Shown: positions 10,961 to 23,644 of the stretch, piece by piece
Position numbering within the stretch: the stretch's first letter is position 1
How the letters are laid out: each line of letters opens with the position of its first letter
Assembly (NCBI RefSeq): GCF_030704535.1
Contig: NC_081817.1
Coordinates: 2,805,001-2,869,000, forward strand
Source: Vitis vinifera
Taxonomy: Eukaryota; Streptophyta; Magnoliopsida; Vitales; Vitaceae
Reading direction: 5' to 3'
Length of the DNA stretch: 64,000 bases
Notes under the pieces: generated by a model
Databases searched by the model: none
Seen by the model: the letters and a program-made list of their open reading frames with translations, nothing else
What the model was told of the DNA's origin: nothing
Translations under genes and position numbers: made by a program

Positions 10961-12532
10961 ACAAAATAAGCCTAAAAAGCAAAACAAAAAAAAGAGTGCC
11001 CAAAAAAAAAAAAAAGCGATAAAAACAATTAAAAGAGATACTAGAAGATTACCCGTTAGGGCTTTGAATCAAGATGAACAGAGAAGCGATCCCCATTTCT
11101 AGAGAGAGAAAGAGACTGAACGGCTCTGTTTAAAGACACGGTGCAAAGCGGACGGAGTTTCTAGGAACCGACCTACACCAGTTAACACCGTCGCTCCTAG
11201 TCCTCACGGCGTTAAGTAACGGTTACGGCTGCTAAGAGGGAAAGAGAGAGAGGTCAAGAGAGGCGTCTACCACATCATGTGGAGAGCCATGTTTTTCTTA
11301 CCACATCAAAGTGGAGTGTGGACCTCAATCATATATATAAAAAAATTATTTAAAAAAAAAAAAAAAGTTTTGGCCATTGCCCTAAAAAAATAGACGTTGG
11401 GAGTACATTTTCTCTTTTGCTGAGATTTTTCGAATTGGGACAATTGATTAAGGTTCTTAGGAGTTCAGAAAAATCTTTTTTCGACACCAACGATGTTAGT
11501 TTGTACTCTATTTAGGCATGACTTAAATTATTTATGTGTTTTACTCTTTAATTAAGGATAATAGGGGATAGAAATAGACAGTGAAACTATATTGAATTTG
11601 ATGATTAAATTAATTTTTTTATTAAAAATTAATAAAAAAGAAATGATTAATAACAGTCATCTCACTTGTTAAACTAATCCAATGAACAAAAAACAATATC
11701 GGTGTTTATAAGATATCAATAAAAGATGAAATAGATAAGAAAAGTTAAGACTGCAAGTTTCGATTAATAGGTTGCATTGATAAATAAACAGTAATGTAAG
11801 TTTTAGTTAACATATTATATCGATAAATAAATGATAAAGTTCGTGCTAAAAAATAATGGATAAAAGAGAAAATAATATAAGAAAAGAAAAGTTTATTTGA
11901 CAGTGACATGTAACATAAAACCGTCAATATTTATTTATATTACTTTTTTGTATAGTATTTTATTATTAATTTTTTATAGAATAATTAATGTTACGTGTTT
12001 TAGATGAAAGATTCATGTAAAAACATTTGTATATGTAGAATCGAACTTTAATAACATAATGTTTATAAGCAAAAGACTCAAATGTTACTTATCTGTCAAT
12101 GAGTTAGAATGAAGGAAAATAATAAAAAAGAAAAAAAAAATTAGTTCAACAAGAGAATATATCAGAGCAACGATTAAGAATTTTTCATTTTTGTTATCTA
12201 ATTGATGTGAAATATTTTTATTAGTTCATGACCAAAAAATTAACGTTAGATGTTTCACATGAAAGATTTACTTGAAACATTAACATATGAAGATTTAAAC
12301 TTTAGTGAATTTATGTAAGATTTTGCTTGAGAAATATGGATTATAAATCACAAATAATTTTGAGAGTAGATGTATTATTTAATTTCTTAATTTGTAATTA
12401 TACATATTTTTTATTTTAAATCATTAAAAACTTGTAAATCCTATTGCAAATTAACTTAAATCACAAAAATAATAATGTGTTCAAATTGAGTTTTTAAATG
12501 AATCTTTATCTTATAAGCAAAATATAAATTAA

Positions 12533-12918
12533 GAGTCTGTTTGGAAAATATTTTTGAAAATAGTTTTCTGTTATCTAGAACTAAAAAAACATAAAAAAAA
12601 TACATTTGACAATTAAAAACAATTTTCTATTTTTTGTTCTTAAGAACAAAAAAAATATTGTTTTCAGAAAACATTTTTTAAATATTTTCTATTATTTTTA
12701 CTTGTTTTTTGAGAACTGTTTTAAGAAATAATTTTACAAGCATGTAGAATAATTAAAATAACACACTAGATATAAAAATTGTTTTTAAAACGTATTTAAA
12801 AATACTCGAAATTTTCAAATAAACTTTTATTCTATAAAAATATGACAGTTTTTAAAAATTGTTCTAAAAAACTATTTTTTAGAATTATTTTTTAAAATAA
12901 TTACCAAACAAATCCTAA
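12533..12918. mobile_element. MITE, family shared with two other copies
   Basis: Begins GTCTGTTTGGAAAAT and ends ATTACCAAACAAATCC, imperfect inverted ends, about 385 bases. Interior phrases such as the one around 12735-12800 (ATGTAGAATAATTAAAATAA) recur in the elements at 59,221 and 62,731, so the three are diverged copies of one non-autonomous family, probably hAT-like. Non-coding. Confidence 0.6.
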
Positions 12919-13229
12919 TATGTTATTTTTCATAATGGTGATGTTTATTTTTATTGATGTTAGGTATTGTTTCTACATACTAAAAACATCTTAAAATTAG
13001 TAATGAGATGATTCTCCTTAAAAAAAAGGATAATTATATTTTAAAGATATTTAAAAAGTAATAATTTAATAATAAAATAATAATTTAACATATTTCCAAA
13101 TACTTTACAATAATAAAAATTTTAAAAATTATTAATTTAACATTTTTTTCTATCCAAATAATAATAATAATAATAATTATTTTCTATACAAAGTTCTCAA
13201 TTTAAAAGAAAAAAATGTCCTAATATATA

Positions 13230-13265
13230 TATAATATAATATAATATAATATAATATAATATAAT
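13230..13265. repeat. (ATAAT)n microsatellite
   Basis: Seven or so consecutive copies of a five-base ATAAT unit. Confidence 0.85.
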
Positions 13266-14395
13266 GTCCTAAATATTAAAAAAACAAAAGTGAAAAAAAA
13301 ACCCATGATAAGATTTTGTAATGGGGTAGCCTTGATAGCCTCTCTGTCTCTTTCCTCCATTATGGAGATAGGGTTCATGTTGCAGTTGCATATTCTCAAT
13401 TATCTTACTAAAGTTTTGCTTATATATGCACATTGCCTCTCATGCATCATTCTTCATCTAGTGACCAATAAATGCAAAGCCTATTAGGAAATGCACAATT
13501 CAAACAAGCAGATAATTGTCTGCAAGAAAAACCAAACTATTAAGGGCCACCAAAAGCACAAACCCATTGGAAGTTGGAACCATTCAATACATAAATGACA
13601 TATAAATTGGACTTTAAGGGTTTTAATTTAATATGCCCACTAGTACCTCATCACATGCCCATTTCTCTCTATTTTTTTAACCAAACATGCCCCATTTGCC
13701 CCTTTGATTATTAGAGCTCAGGTGTTTTATGTCTGACTGGGCTGCCTCCCTTTCTATTAGTGGTTTATTTTATTTTATTTTTTTTTATAAAAAAAATATT
13801 TTAGATCATATGGGGTTTTCTAATTTTTAAATTTTTTTCTTTTAGTGGGGTTGGAATATGTAATATTAATGAGAAGGGTGTCATCAAATAGGAGCCAAAT
13901 GCTAGGATTTTAGCTATGAAATGTGCAAGTATTCTTCATATTGAGAACAATGATTGGGTTATCAATGGCCTATTTTTAGCTTAGAAAGTGGGTATAAGAT
14001 TGAGATATTTGGTTTTATTATTTTGCTTTATATGGGTCATGAATTCATGGAATGTGAAGTATGCATTGACCCAAATGGGATGAGGTCATGGTTTAACTTT
14101 AGTTGATTCTCCTTAGCCTTAACTCACTAAAAAAAATAGTTAAATTGAGGTAGAATAATGTAAACAACCACCATGTTGTTTTGATAGGATAAGGTATTTA
14201 TAGTTAAAACAATTTTTCTATTCTTTTGATAGGATAAGGTAACCACCATGTTGTTTAGGAAAAAGAAACTAATGTCCTCCTATGTAACTACACAAATATA
14301 CTTCTAAATAAATATCAATCATGGAGTATGCCAATAAAATTATAACCTAATTTGATTATAATATCAATTAACTATTGGACTTTTTCTACAAAAAC

Positions 14396-14615
14396 ATGCT
14401 TATAAAGTAAAAAGCTTAAATTAGATTTAGATGTCTTGTATTAAAGTAATAATACCACCTGCCTCAAAGTCCCATGATGTGAAGTAAGAGAGAGAGAGAT
14501 ATGCTTATGAAGTAAAAAAAATTAAATTAGGTTTAGATATCTTGTATTAAAGTAATAATACTACCTACCTCAAAGTCCCATGATGTGAAGTAAGAAAGAG
14601 AGAGAGAGAGAGAAT
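14396..14615. repeat. Two-copy tandem repeat, 105-bp unit
   Basis: Copy one is 14396-14500, copy two starts at 14501. Both run from ATGCTTAT through AAAGTCCCATGATGTGAAG to a GA-rich tract, with a handful of substitutions between them. It is a recent local duplication with no coding potential. Confidence 0.85.
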
Positions 14616-14857
14616 GAGATTTTTGGGATAAAATAAATTTATATTAGCAACTTTTCTACATATGAAATTATTTTTTAAATATGGGCATTTTCCTATGCTT
14701 TTAATAAAATATTTCTTATTTTGTACCTACACGACATGAATGGAAATTATAATAATCCTATGGTATGATAATGGCATCAAATCAAATTAAAGTGAGCTAG
14801 TTTCTTTGTAATGATAATGTAAAGATTAGTGATGAGATGTCAATATTACTTCTCTAA

Positions 14858-14956
14858 GATTGGATTTGAATAAAAAATTGGATTGTGTTTAGATTGATTG
14901 GATTTGGGATTGGAATTGAATAAAAAGTTGGATTGTGTTAAGATTGATTGGATTTG
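14858..14956. repeat. Two-copy tandem repeat, about 51-bp unit
   Basis: The phrase GGATTGTGTTTAGATTGATT and its near copy GGATTGTGTTAAGATTGATT, with matching upstream GAATAAAAA(A/G)TTGGA, are repeated about 51 bases apart. Confidence 0.75.
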
Positions 14957-15980
14957 TTGAAATAGTAATTTACATTTCTTATTGGGTTTGGAGAGTTCTC
15001 ATTTGCCCACCTCTTCTTTTATGATTAGGAAAAAAAATACTAAAAGAAAGAAAAATGTGGCCACTCTACATCCCCTTTGTCCCATTCTCTTTTGATCAAG
15101 GATTGAAGTAGGTGTACCAATCATTTAAGCTCATGCTTGATTTAATATCTGCACATGGAAATTATTTTTATTTTTTAAAATAATTTTTTCATGGCTTTTA
15201 AATTAAAAATCAACTCTCATCCTTGCCATATTTATTTTTCCTTACAAATCAATAAAATTGCTATACCCTTACCCTTCTTATAAACATTCAAAATCATAAA
15301 AATATTTTTCTTTCTTAATTAAAACATTAAATTACAATTATATTTTTTAAAATAGTAAAACCAAAAGTATATGTTTACAACATCTAAATGAATCATGTTT
15401 TAAAGGAAATGGCTTTACAAGCTATTATTATGCCACTAAAATTTTTGGTCCTCATATTAATGTAATAATATAAAAATAAATTCATACAAAGAATGTAAAT
15501 TTTATACTAGTCCAATTTTGGTAAACAAGAAAAAAAGAGGGGAAAAGGAGAGGATTGGGTGGTCAAGTTCAATAATTGAACGCTCATGTAAACATTGCTC
15601 ACTCTTTGCTCAATAAACCCTCATGGTTTTAAAATATGTATATATAACTAAGAGAAACCTATAAATAGTGTCATTTATTTTTTCTAGCCAATGTGGGATA
15701 TCATACTTCTTTGAGCTTTAGAATGCATATATCTAGGATTCTAGACATAATGAAAGTGATTAAAAAATAAAACCTTTGGTGTCATATGGCATGTTAGAAA
15801 CCATACCTGAGGTTTAAATATTCTCAAACCCAAATTCTTTTCTATAGAAGATGTCTCAAAACCTTGCGATCTTCAACCTGAAGACTCCTTCGATTCATGA
15901 AACTTATGCAAGGCGGCTACACACTTCTTAAGAGAGAGAGAGAGATGAAAGGCTAGGTTTTTGGAAGACCAACTCTTTAA

Positions 15981-16670
15981 GACCATATTTGATTAGCTAA
16001 ATATAACATGAGATAAGAAAATTGATAACATATCCTTATCTTGATTGGTAATAAGATAAGATAAGTTATCTCGTCATTTATCTTATCTTATATTCAACTA
16101 ATTATGAAATATAGTATCTATCATTTTTTTTTATATCCCTTCTATATGAGATATGTCAATCTTATTTTAAGATATAAAATATACATATCCTACTTATGAT
16201 ATATTTATTTATTTATATTATTTATATCACTTGTTTTACAAAATAAAAAATTTTGATTAAAAATTGAATTTGTAGTTAAGAAAGAAGAACTAAAAAAATA
16301 TTTATAAAATATATTTTAAAATAATACTAATATATATATATATATATATATTTGAATAATATAATAAAAATTATATATTTATAAATTTTTAAATATGTTA
16401 ATCATGAATTTTAATTGTTAAACATAAGAGACATTTTATATTTTTTTTAATAGTAAATATTTAAATGCAATATAATTTTTATTTAAAATAAATATTACAC
16501 ATTTTTATTTATTTTACAAACTAAAATATTAATATAACATATTTAATTGCATGTACTATCATAAGATTTTATATTCATAAAATATAATATCTAAGGATAT
16601 CATATCCCGGAAGTAATATCCTAAGATATCATTATTGCATCATATCCTATCATGCTAATCAAACATAGCT
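15981..16670. mobile_element. Tourist-like (PIF/Harbinger) element, copy 1
   Basis: 690 bases bounded by imperfect inverted ends, GACCATATTTGATTAGC on the left and the complement of AGCTATGTTTGATTAGC on the right. A three-base TAA lies on both sides (15978-15980 and 16671-16673), the target duplication expected of PIF/Harbinger elements. The interior is AT-rich and non-coding. Many internal GATAAG and GATATC phrases are shared with the next element. Confidence 0.6.
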
Positions 16671-16690
16671 TAAGATCAAATGTAACTTAA

Positions 16691-17640
16691 GATTATATTT
16701 AGTTGATCAAATATAACATGAGATAAAGATAAGAAAGATGATAATATATCTTCTCCCATGTTTGGTTAATCGGATATAATATGAGATATGATAAGAAATA
16801 TGATAATATGTCTTATCTCATTTTTAGTTAGTAATAGAATATGACAAATCATCCTATTATTTATTTATATATTATGTTCAATTAAACATGCTAAACTACA
16901 TGAGATACCATATATATATATATATCCTATGTATAATAAATTTATTTAATTTTTATTAATTATTATTTTTATATTACTTATTTTGAAAATTAAAAAATTT
17001 TGATTAAAAAAAGAAGAATTTAATTTTTTTTAAAAAAATATATTATACAATAATACTTATATATGTATTATTTAAATATATAAATTATTTTTATAAGTTG
17101 AATAACATGATATAATTTTTTTTTTATAAATTTTAAATATTTTAATCATGAATATTGTTAATAAAAAATTATTTACTAAATTTTAAATTATTGAACAATT
17201 TCTAAATAATACTAAACCATAAGAAAATTTTCAAATTTTTTTTTATAGCAAATATTAGAATGCAATATAATTGTTATTTTAAACAAATATTGAACATCGA
17301 AAAATGATACATATTTCATTTCATTTTTTTTTTCTTTCTTCAAGGCTCAAACATTTACTCTGTTCCTTGGTTGTAATAGCAACCTTAGAGAAGGTCTTTA
17401 CTCTATTCTTACTTCACGTGAGAAATAACGGCTTTCTACTATTAGTAATTCACTATTCATTAAACTAAATATAAACATGATATAGCATATTTCATTGAAC
17501 ATGGTATCCTAGAATATCATGTACATTGGATATAATATCCAAAAATATTATATCACATTGGAAATGATATCCTATCATATGAGTTATGATATATTAGTAT
17601 ATATATATATTATATCTTATTATGCTAACCAAGTGTAATC
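16691..17640. mobile_element. Tourist-like (PIF/Harbinger) element, copy 2
   Basis: Starts 20 bases after copy 1. The ends are GATTATATTTAGTTGATC and the complement of GATTACACTTGGTTAGC, with TAA at 16688-16690 and 17641-17643. A second start-like sequence at about 16757 (CATGTTTGGTTAATCGG) suggests a third, nested relative. Non-coding, about 950 bases. Confidence 0.5.
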
Positions 17641-19645
17641 TAAAAGATTAAAAAAATTGGAGTCTAACCTTAAAACTCATGAAGTTTATATAGACTCTCT
17701 CATAGGCTCGAGTGACTTTGGCTTAACTTGGGCTTGATCATTTAAAGTAGCTTATTGAATCCTAATTAATTAATTAGTCTAGCTAATTAAACTACAATTA
17801 ATTAATTAATCCAATCTAAACAAAACTCTTAACAATTAATTATTAAATCTTGTGTAACTTTGCGTTTTCACCAAAATGCCTTTATATACATAAATGATTA
17901 ATTCTTCATAAAGCCTCAAAATAAATAATTATAAGTTTTTGTGCAATCTTGCGCTTTTACCAAAATGTTCTTATGCACAAATACAATTAAATCTTCAATT
18001 TTCCTTAAACCTTTGTGCCAACAAATATCGTGAGCTCGAGCAAGACTGTAGGGACCCATAAGAAAATATTGGCTCCCTCAGGATTCAATTTTGAAGTTGA
18101 CTCAACAATCCACTAAAGAAAATTAATTGCACTTCAGTATCTTATGTTATTACATCAAGATAAAAATTAATTAACTCTAATTTAATCAATTCCTAAGATC
18201 CATGACTTATTATCCATTGAATATAGACTTCTCATGAACTGGTATTTGTAATTTAACTAGGTAAATGCTATAAACATTTCAATATTACTTCTACAATCCT
18301 TAATTCTCAAATCCTTTTATTATATAATCAAATGACATACTCTAACTTATGAAAAACCTTTGCCAAATTCTATTAAGGGAATTACTACAACGCCACAAAG
18401 TTCATAATCACATGTTCTTAGGATCAATCAAGGGGGCACACTGTTTTAATCTTATAAGATATCATAGTGCATGTCTATCTTAAGAATACTTATTGTTACA
18501 TACCTTAATCAATAGTACTAACCCAATTCGTAGAGAATATATGACCGACTTAGGGTCTCATTCATAGGTCAAAGCCACTAAAAGATCTCAACAATAACTC
18601 AATATTCTCTCAAAGTTGAGTGTCCTTATGACATAATAACTTGGTGAATCATGACTTCTTGATAGCTAATGTCATGATACACCATAAATCTTGTCCAATA
18701 TGTAACCATATACGCTAGTGCATTGGTAACTTATCTTGATGATCAAGACAAGTCATCCCTCCAATTAGGAGGTAATGCACTACAACCTCAGCAAATAGAT
18801 TGCCTAAGTCCATGAACTAACTATGGACAATTTATCAACTTGTAAGAAACTCAACGGATCTTCAGTGCAACTCCTAATTAATAATGAAACTTTCGTGATA
18901 CTATATTTTAAAGATATTTCAACGAAATTATCATAATATTGCGATATTTTTGGAGCAATCAACGTGGTCAACACAAGGAAAATTGAAAATTTAAGGGAAA
19001 AAAGGGCATTTAGACTCAAATCTAAGTATCCTATGTGCAAGTAATTAAGAAGATCCTACCAACATGGCTATTTTACTCTTTGGTAAATATGTCAATATAT
19101 ATAAATGAAATATATAATATTTTTGCTCCTAGACTTATGAAAATACTAAAATAAAATATTAATAAGTAAAATAATTTTAATTATTTTATTTTCTTATTCC
19201 ATTTAAAAATTATTCAAATTATAAGAAGCATCATAATTTCCTTTATATTTTGAATATTAATAGATCGTAATGTTGATATTAAATATATTTTAAATTTTAT
19301 GTACACTATTATTGAATATTACAAATTATATTAAATCTATATCAATTTTTTCAATAAAATAATTTCATTACGTGTATTATTTATTCTTATGTAATTTTAT
19401 TTTATTTTTAGTTTTTACTATAATTTTATGAGTTTTGATCAATTTTGATATTTTTTTTCTCCAAATTCCCACCAATGTTTCTTGATATTTTTGTGTTTTT
19501 AAGTTTTGCAATAAAAATAACTTTAATATGTATATTATTACCTTTTTTTTAATCATGTTTTAGAGTTTTTTTTTTTTTTAAACATTTTCAAAAGTTTTGA
19601 TCAATTTTCTCTCACAGATATTTTGTATCAAAATATCCATCAAGC

Positions 19646-19743
19646 TTTCCTAATATATCCCAATATATCTATAAAATTAAATTACCTATATATATATATA
19701 TAGGTAATTTAATTTTATAGATATATTGGGATATATTAGGAAA
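19646..19743. repeat. 98-bp perfect palindrome
   Basis: The left arm from TTTCCTAATATATCCC and the right arm ending GGGATATATTAGGAAA are exact reverse complements through the centre, a TA run flanked by ACC and GGT at about 19694. There is no spacer. It lies a few bases from the truncated end of a copia remnant. It could form a long hairpin, in RNA or as a cruciform in DNA. Confidence 0.95.
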
Positions 19744-19754
19744 ACCGATATTTT

Positions 19755-22213
19755 CCTCTTTACTCCTAATGCATCTACGTCATGTACAAGTATGTGATGC
19801 CTTTTTAAGGTCATAGATAGTCTTACAAAGCTCACACACATGAGATAGATAATTTGGATCAACAAAGCCTAGTGGTTGAGCCATGTACATGTCTTCCATA
19901 ATATGGCCTTGGAGAAACACGTGGTTGACATTCAATTGATGTAGAAACCAACCATGACTAATAATAATAATGTGAACTAGACACAAAGTGGTAGGCTTGG
20001 CCATTGGAATCTTTTTATCATGGTAGTTGACTTCTGATTGTTGATGAAATCTTTTTACAACTAAGCGAGCTCTATACCTATCAATAGAACCATCAAAATG
20101 TCACTTAGTTCGAAAAATCTATTTGCACCCAACAAGATTGTGTGTGAGTACAAATGTAACTAACTCCCATGTTCCATTCTAAACAAAGGCATCATGCTCC
20201 TCAAACATGGCCCTATGCCATTTTGGATCATTGAGGGCTTAGGTCATAATGGTTGGTTCTAGGTTTATGGTAAGGGGAACTTGAGTTGAGAGATTTAGTT
20301 TTAAATGGGTTTATGTGTATTATCTTTGACTTGGATGGTCATGTGGTGGTATTAGAGGGAGGGGATAGTGGGTTGAGATTTTTGGGTTATGATAAGTTGG
20401 TAGAAAGGTCAAGTAAGGGGATGACAAAGACGTCGGGTGTGGGGGAAACATTGTGGGGAACGTAGTGAAAGTTGTAGAGTAGGTGGTGAGGTCACTAGGA
20501 TTGGTTGATAATGTGGCGAGTAGAGTGGGCGTGGTAGGTTGGATTGTAGCCATGAGAAGGGAAGTGATCATAGCGTAGTGTGTTGGATCATTGCGTATGA
20601 ATAATAGAAGGGGTGATAATAGGGGTAGGTGAGAGTAGGAAGCAAAGAACTTTGAAGAGAATAGAAGGGAACCAATGACTTGACAAACTTTACATGATGA
20701 GAGACAAATTTTAGAGGTAAAATGATCTAGACACACATAAGTACTTTGAGCGAGAGAGTAGCCTAAGAAAACATACAGATTTAAGCAAAAGTCTACTTTG
20801 TGAATGCAATAGGGCCAAAGCCAAGATAACATATGCAACCAAAGACTTGAAGTTTGGAATAGTTTTGAGAGGTGCCAAAGAGTTGTGTATAGGGAGATGA
20901 AAGAATTAATGTATGAGTGGATATACAATTATAAGATAGACAATGGTAGCAAATGCATGAGACCATTATTGAAGCGAAAGTGAAGCATGAGAAAGTAATG
21001 AGAGCCCTATTTCGACAATGTCTCGATGACGAAGCTCAAAACACTCATTATGCTCTGATATGTGAAGTGGGGAAGTGTGGTGGGAGATACCATAGAGACC
21101 CAAAAAGAAGGCAAGTCCTTGATATTCATTGTCATTATCATAATATAGGATAATTATTTTGAAATCAAAATGTTTTTCCACTATGGCCTTAAATCGAACA
21201 AAGATATTATAAACTATGCAATTATGTAAGTGTGACCAAAGTTTCACAAGCTTGCATAGCCTGGACAAGTTCTTTGTATTTATCACCAAGACCATCAAGG
21301 ATTTTCATGGTGAGATCTTTTTCATCCATAGTGCTCCAAGGATAGCAAGTTCATTAGCACAAGCTTTAATATATTGAAAAATTCAATAACACTTTGAGAA
21401 GAACACAGTAGAGTTTTTGAGATGAATTTTCACTTGTTTAATGCAACCATGAGATGGTGTAACATATGTGTCGCTGAGAAGGGTTCATGCCTCATGAAAG
21501 GTGGTAGCCCTAACAATAAACAACATAATAGTCGAAGAAAGAGAGTCGATGATATCATTGATAATAAATTGATCTTAATGAATCCAAAAAGAGAAGGTTA
21601 GGTTTTTTAAGGTAACACCATTAACAATAATGGTAACAGGTGGGGAGTGCTTGGTGTCGTTAATATAGCCAAGTAGATCATAGCCAATGACAAGAAATTG
21701 AAATTGTAGTTTTCACTTAAAATACTTTGTTGACGTGAGTTTAAGTGGCAACATTAATGGTGATAATAGCAGGGTAAGGTGTGTTGATGTTTTGAATGAT
21801 AACGACATTGGTTTTAATGTTAGCCATGGATGTGGAGGCTAGGGTTTGTTAGGTGAAGAGAGATTGGTAGACAGAAACAAAGGTGATTGATAGGAAAAAT
21901 AGTGATTGGTAAGAATGATTTTAAAAGAAGTAGATTGAGTAGTTGAGGATTTAGAGGCCTAAAAGCTTAGTCCTTCGATACTATATAGTATAACAAGAAG
22001 ATTGAGAAAATATAAACATACATTTCTCATTGATGAGTGATGAATATTTATATATAAATAACATTTTAAATGATAAACCTCGATTAACTAAAATTAAAAG
22101 AATAAATCTATCTTCTACTTTAATTCAAACTAATATTAATAATAAGTTAAACTAATAATAAATGAATACTAATCTTTAAATTAATTAGGATAAAAATTAA
22201 CTTTCCCTAACAT
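19755..22213 (-). mobile_element. Fossil Ty1/copia retrotransposon, partial
   Basis: Minus-strand remnant. In its own direction it shows one probable LTR of about 220 bases (about 21,990-22,213, beginning TGTTAGG), a degenerate primer-binding region, a gag-like stretch near 21,300-21,830, an integrase-like stretch near 20,970-21,280 and the start of reverse transcriptase near 19,780-20,000. The second LTR and the end of pol are absent. It is clearly broken, with many breaks, and looks old. With only one LTR it cannot be dated by LTR divergence. Confidence 0.75.
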
Positions 22214-23140
22214 CATATGCACAAGGAAGTTGACATGTACACAATTTGTTTTGCATTGGATTGGCCAAGTTGTTCTACATGATGATGACACAAGTATAAT
22301 TAAAAGGAGGAAGCATGCTATAAAATTTAATATTTAGTTGAGGCTTAATATTTAAAGTGATTTTAAGTTAAATTATGCTTAATTAAATTATATTAAATAA
22401 TTAAATTGATTATCAAATTCAGTTTTAACTTTAAGTTATAATAAGTCATTTTATCAAACATATTTAATATTTTTAATAGCTTAAATTAAATTATTAAATC
22501 ATACTAAGTCAATAAATTGATTTATCAAGCACATCCTTAATTTAGACAAAATGTGTTATACTTACAAATTTTTATTTTTATTTTTAAAATTTAAAAGTAA
22601 ATATAAAATTATTTTTGATGACTCTATTAATTTCTAACAAAAAGTCGTAATAAAATGATCAATTAAATATTAATTTGAACATAATTTAGGTTTGATATTG
22701 CTCAAGAAAAGTTGAAGGGCCAAAGACTTTTTATAATTTACCCTTTAATATTTATAAAATTTAAAAACATAATTGAAAAGAATATTTATTTTTTATAGGA
22801 AAAATAAAAATGCACTCAATCTAAGTTTGTATTTTGAGTTGTGTTGATAAAGCTACAACAAAAATGGCCTTGCACCAACAGATATATAGAAGATACATAG
22901 CAATTCATTCAAGAAATGTCCAAAATTTTGATATGTATAAGACTAGCTAGAGTCTTCAATGCTCAAACCTAGCCAATAATACACAAGGCCCTGGCCATTT
23001 TCTCTAACACCATCCGCTTGTCTGCAGCTATAACCCAACTGCACATAAGACGACGCCCAATCTCGCAGTCATCGCCACCGCTATACCCTCCGATCACCCT
23101 CTTTTCTACTTCAACCATCCTCAATAAGTCTTGAACATAC
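22214..23140. other. Spacer upstream of first RING-H2 gene
   Basis: AT-rich. Bases 22,320-22,545 contain phrases (CTTAAATTAAATTATTAAATCA, TTTATCAAACATATTTAAT) shared with the MITE-like element at 38,381, so a related fragment is likely. The last 150 bases are GC-richer and probably hold the promoter and leader of the next gene. Confidence 0.45.
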
Positions 23141-23644
23141 ATGGCGGAAGACAACCCCAACAACCCCATCCTCTCCAAATTCGCAGTTATTCTCGCCGGC
23201 GTCGCATCCGCCGCTGTGGTGGTCACAGTCTACCACTGCGTCGTCGTTTCCTGCCGCAACAGGGGACGCCAGAGAAGCGATCGAGAGCGGCTGCAGCAAC
23301 TCATGTACCAACGAGCAGATCAGACGCCGAGCAGCGTCGACAACTCCGCGGCTCTTCTCATGATCCCGGCGCATAAGTACCATAAGGGGATGGAGCTAGC
23401 GGGGAATGATGATGGGGTTTGTGCGGTGTGTTTGTCTGAGTTTGAAGAGGGAGAGGAGCTGCGTACTTTGCCTGAGTGCATGCACTCCTTTCATGTAGCT
23501 TGCATCGATATGTGGCTCTATTCTCACACCAACTGCCCCTTGTGCCGTTCCAACGCCACACCCTCGCCGCTGTTACAGCATGGTTTACCGGAGTCAAGTT
23601 CCGGTGGGTTAACGGATGTTGTTGTCCAATCTCGAAGGCTATGA
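23141..23644 (+). CDS. ATL-type RING-H2 E3 ubiquitin ligase, copy 1
   Basis: Predicted membrane-anchored E3 ligase that passes ubiquitin from an E2 to substrates. Single exon, 167 residues. A hydrophobic segment spans about residues 14-36. The RING-H2 ligands are C94, C97, C113, H115, H118, C121, C132 and C135, with the Pro before the last Cys and the Trp of MW that mark ATL RINGs. The conserved block before the RING is reduced (YHKGMEL at 80-86) and lacks a clear GLD triad, so it is an ATL-like rather than a textbook ATL protein. ATG at 23141 in GGCGGAAG context begins the frame. It is followed 1 kb downstream by a close paralogue whose core [11 protein letters not shown] is identical. Confidence 0.9.
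   Translation: MAEDNPNNPILSKFAVILAGVASAAVVVTVYHCVVVSCRNRGRQRSDRERLQQLMYQRADQTPSSVDNSAALLMIPAHKYHKGMELAGNDDGVCAVCLSEFEEGEELRTLPECMHSFHVACIDMWLYSHTNCPLCRSNATPSPLLQHGLPESSSGGLTDVVVQSRRL

Larger units (their letters stand above)
11130..15640. other. AT-rich repeat territory, no gene seen
   Basis: About 4.5 kb of strongly AT-rich DNA without a supportable coding region. It contains one MITE, a pentanucleotide microsatellite and two short tandem duplications, listed separately. Confidence 0.6.
15640..19080. other. Decayed repeat hosting the Tourist-like pair
   Basis: The sequence either side of the two Tourist-like elements reads like the non-coding part of an old LTR-type retroelement: 'CCAATGTGGGAT' near 15690 and long low-coding stretches from 17,650 to 19,050. 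No domain was recognised and no terminal repeat pair was found, so this is a weak call. Confidence 0.3.

Noticed and set aside
20320-20928. 202-codon minus-strand frame
   Set aside because: Lies within the fossil copia element and does not correspond to a recognised host protein.
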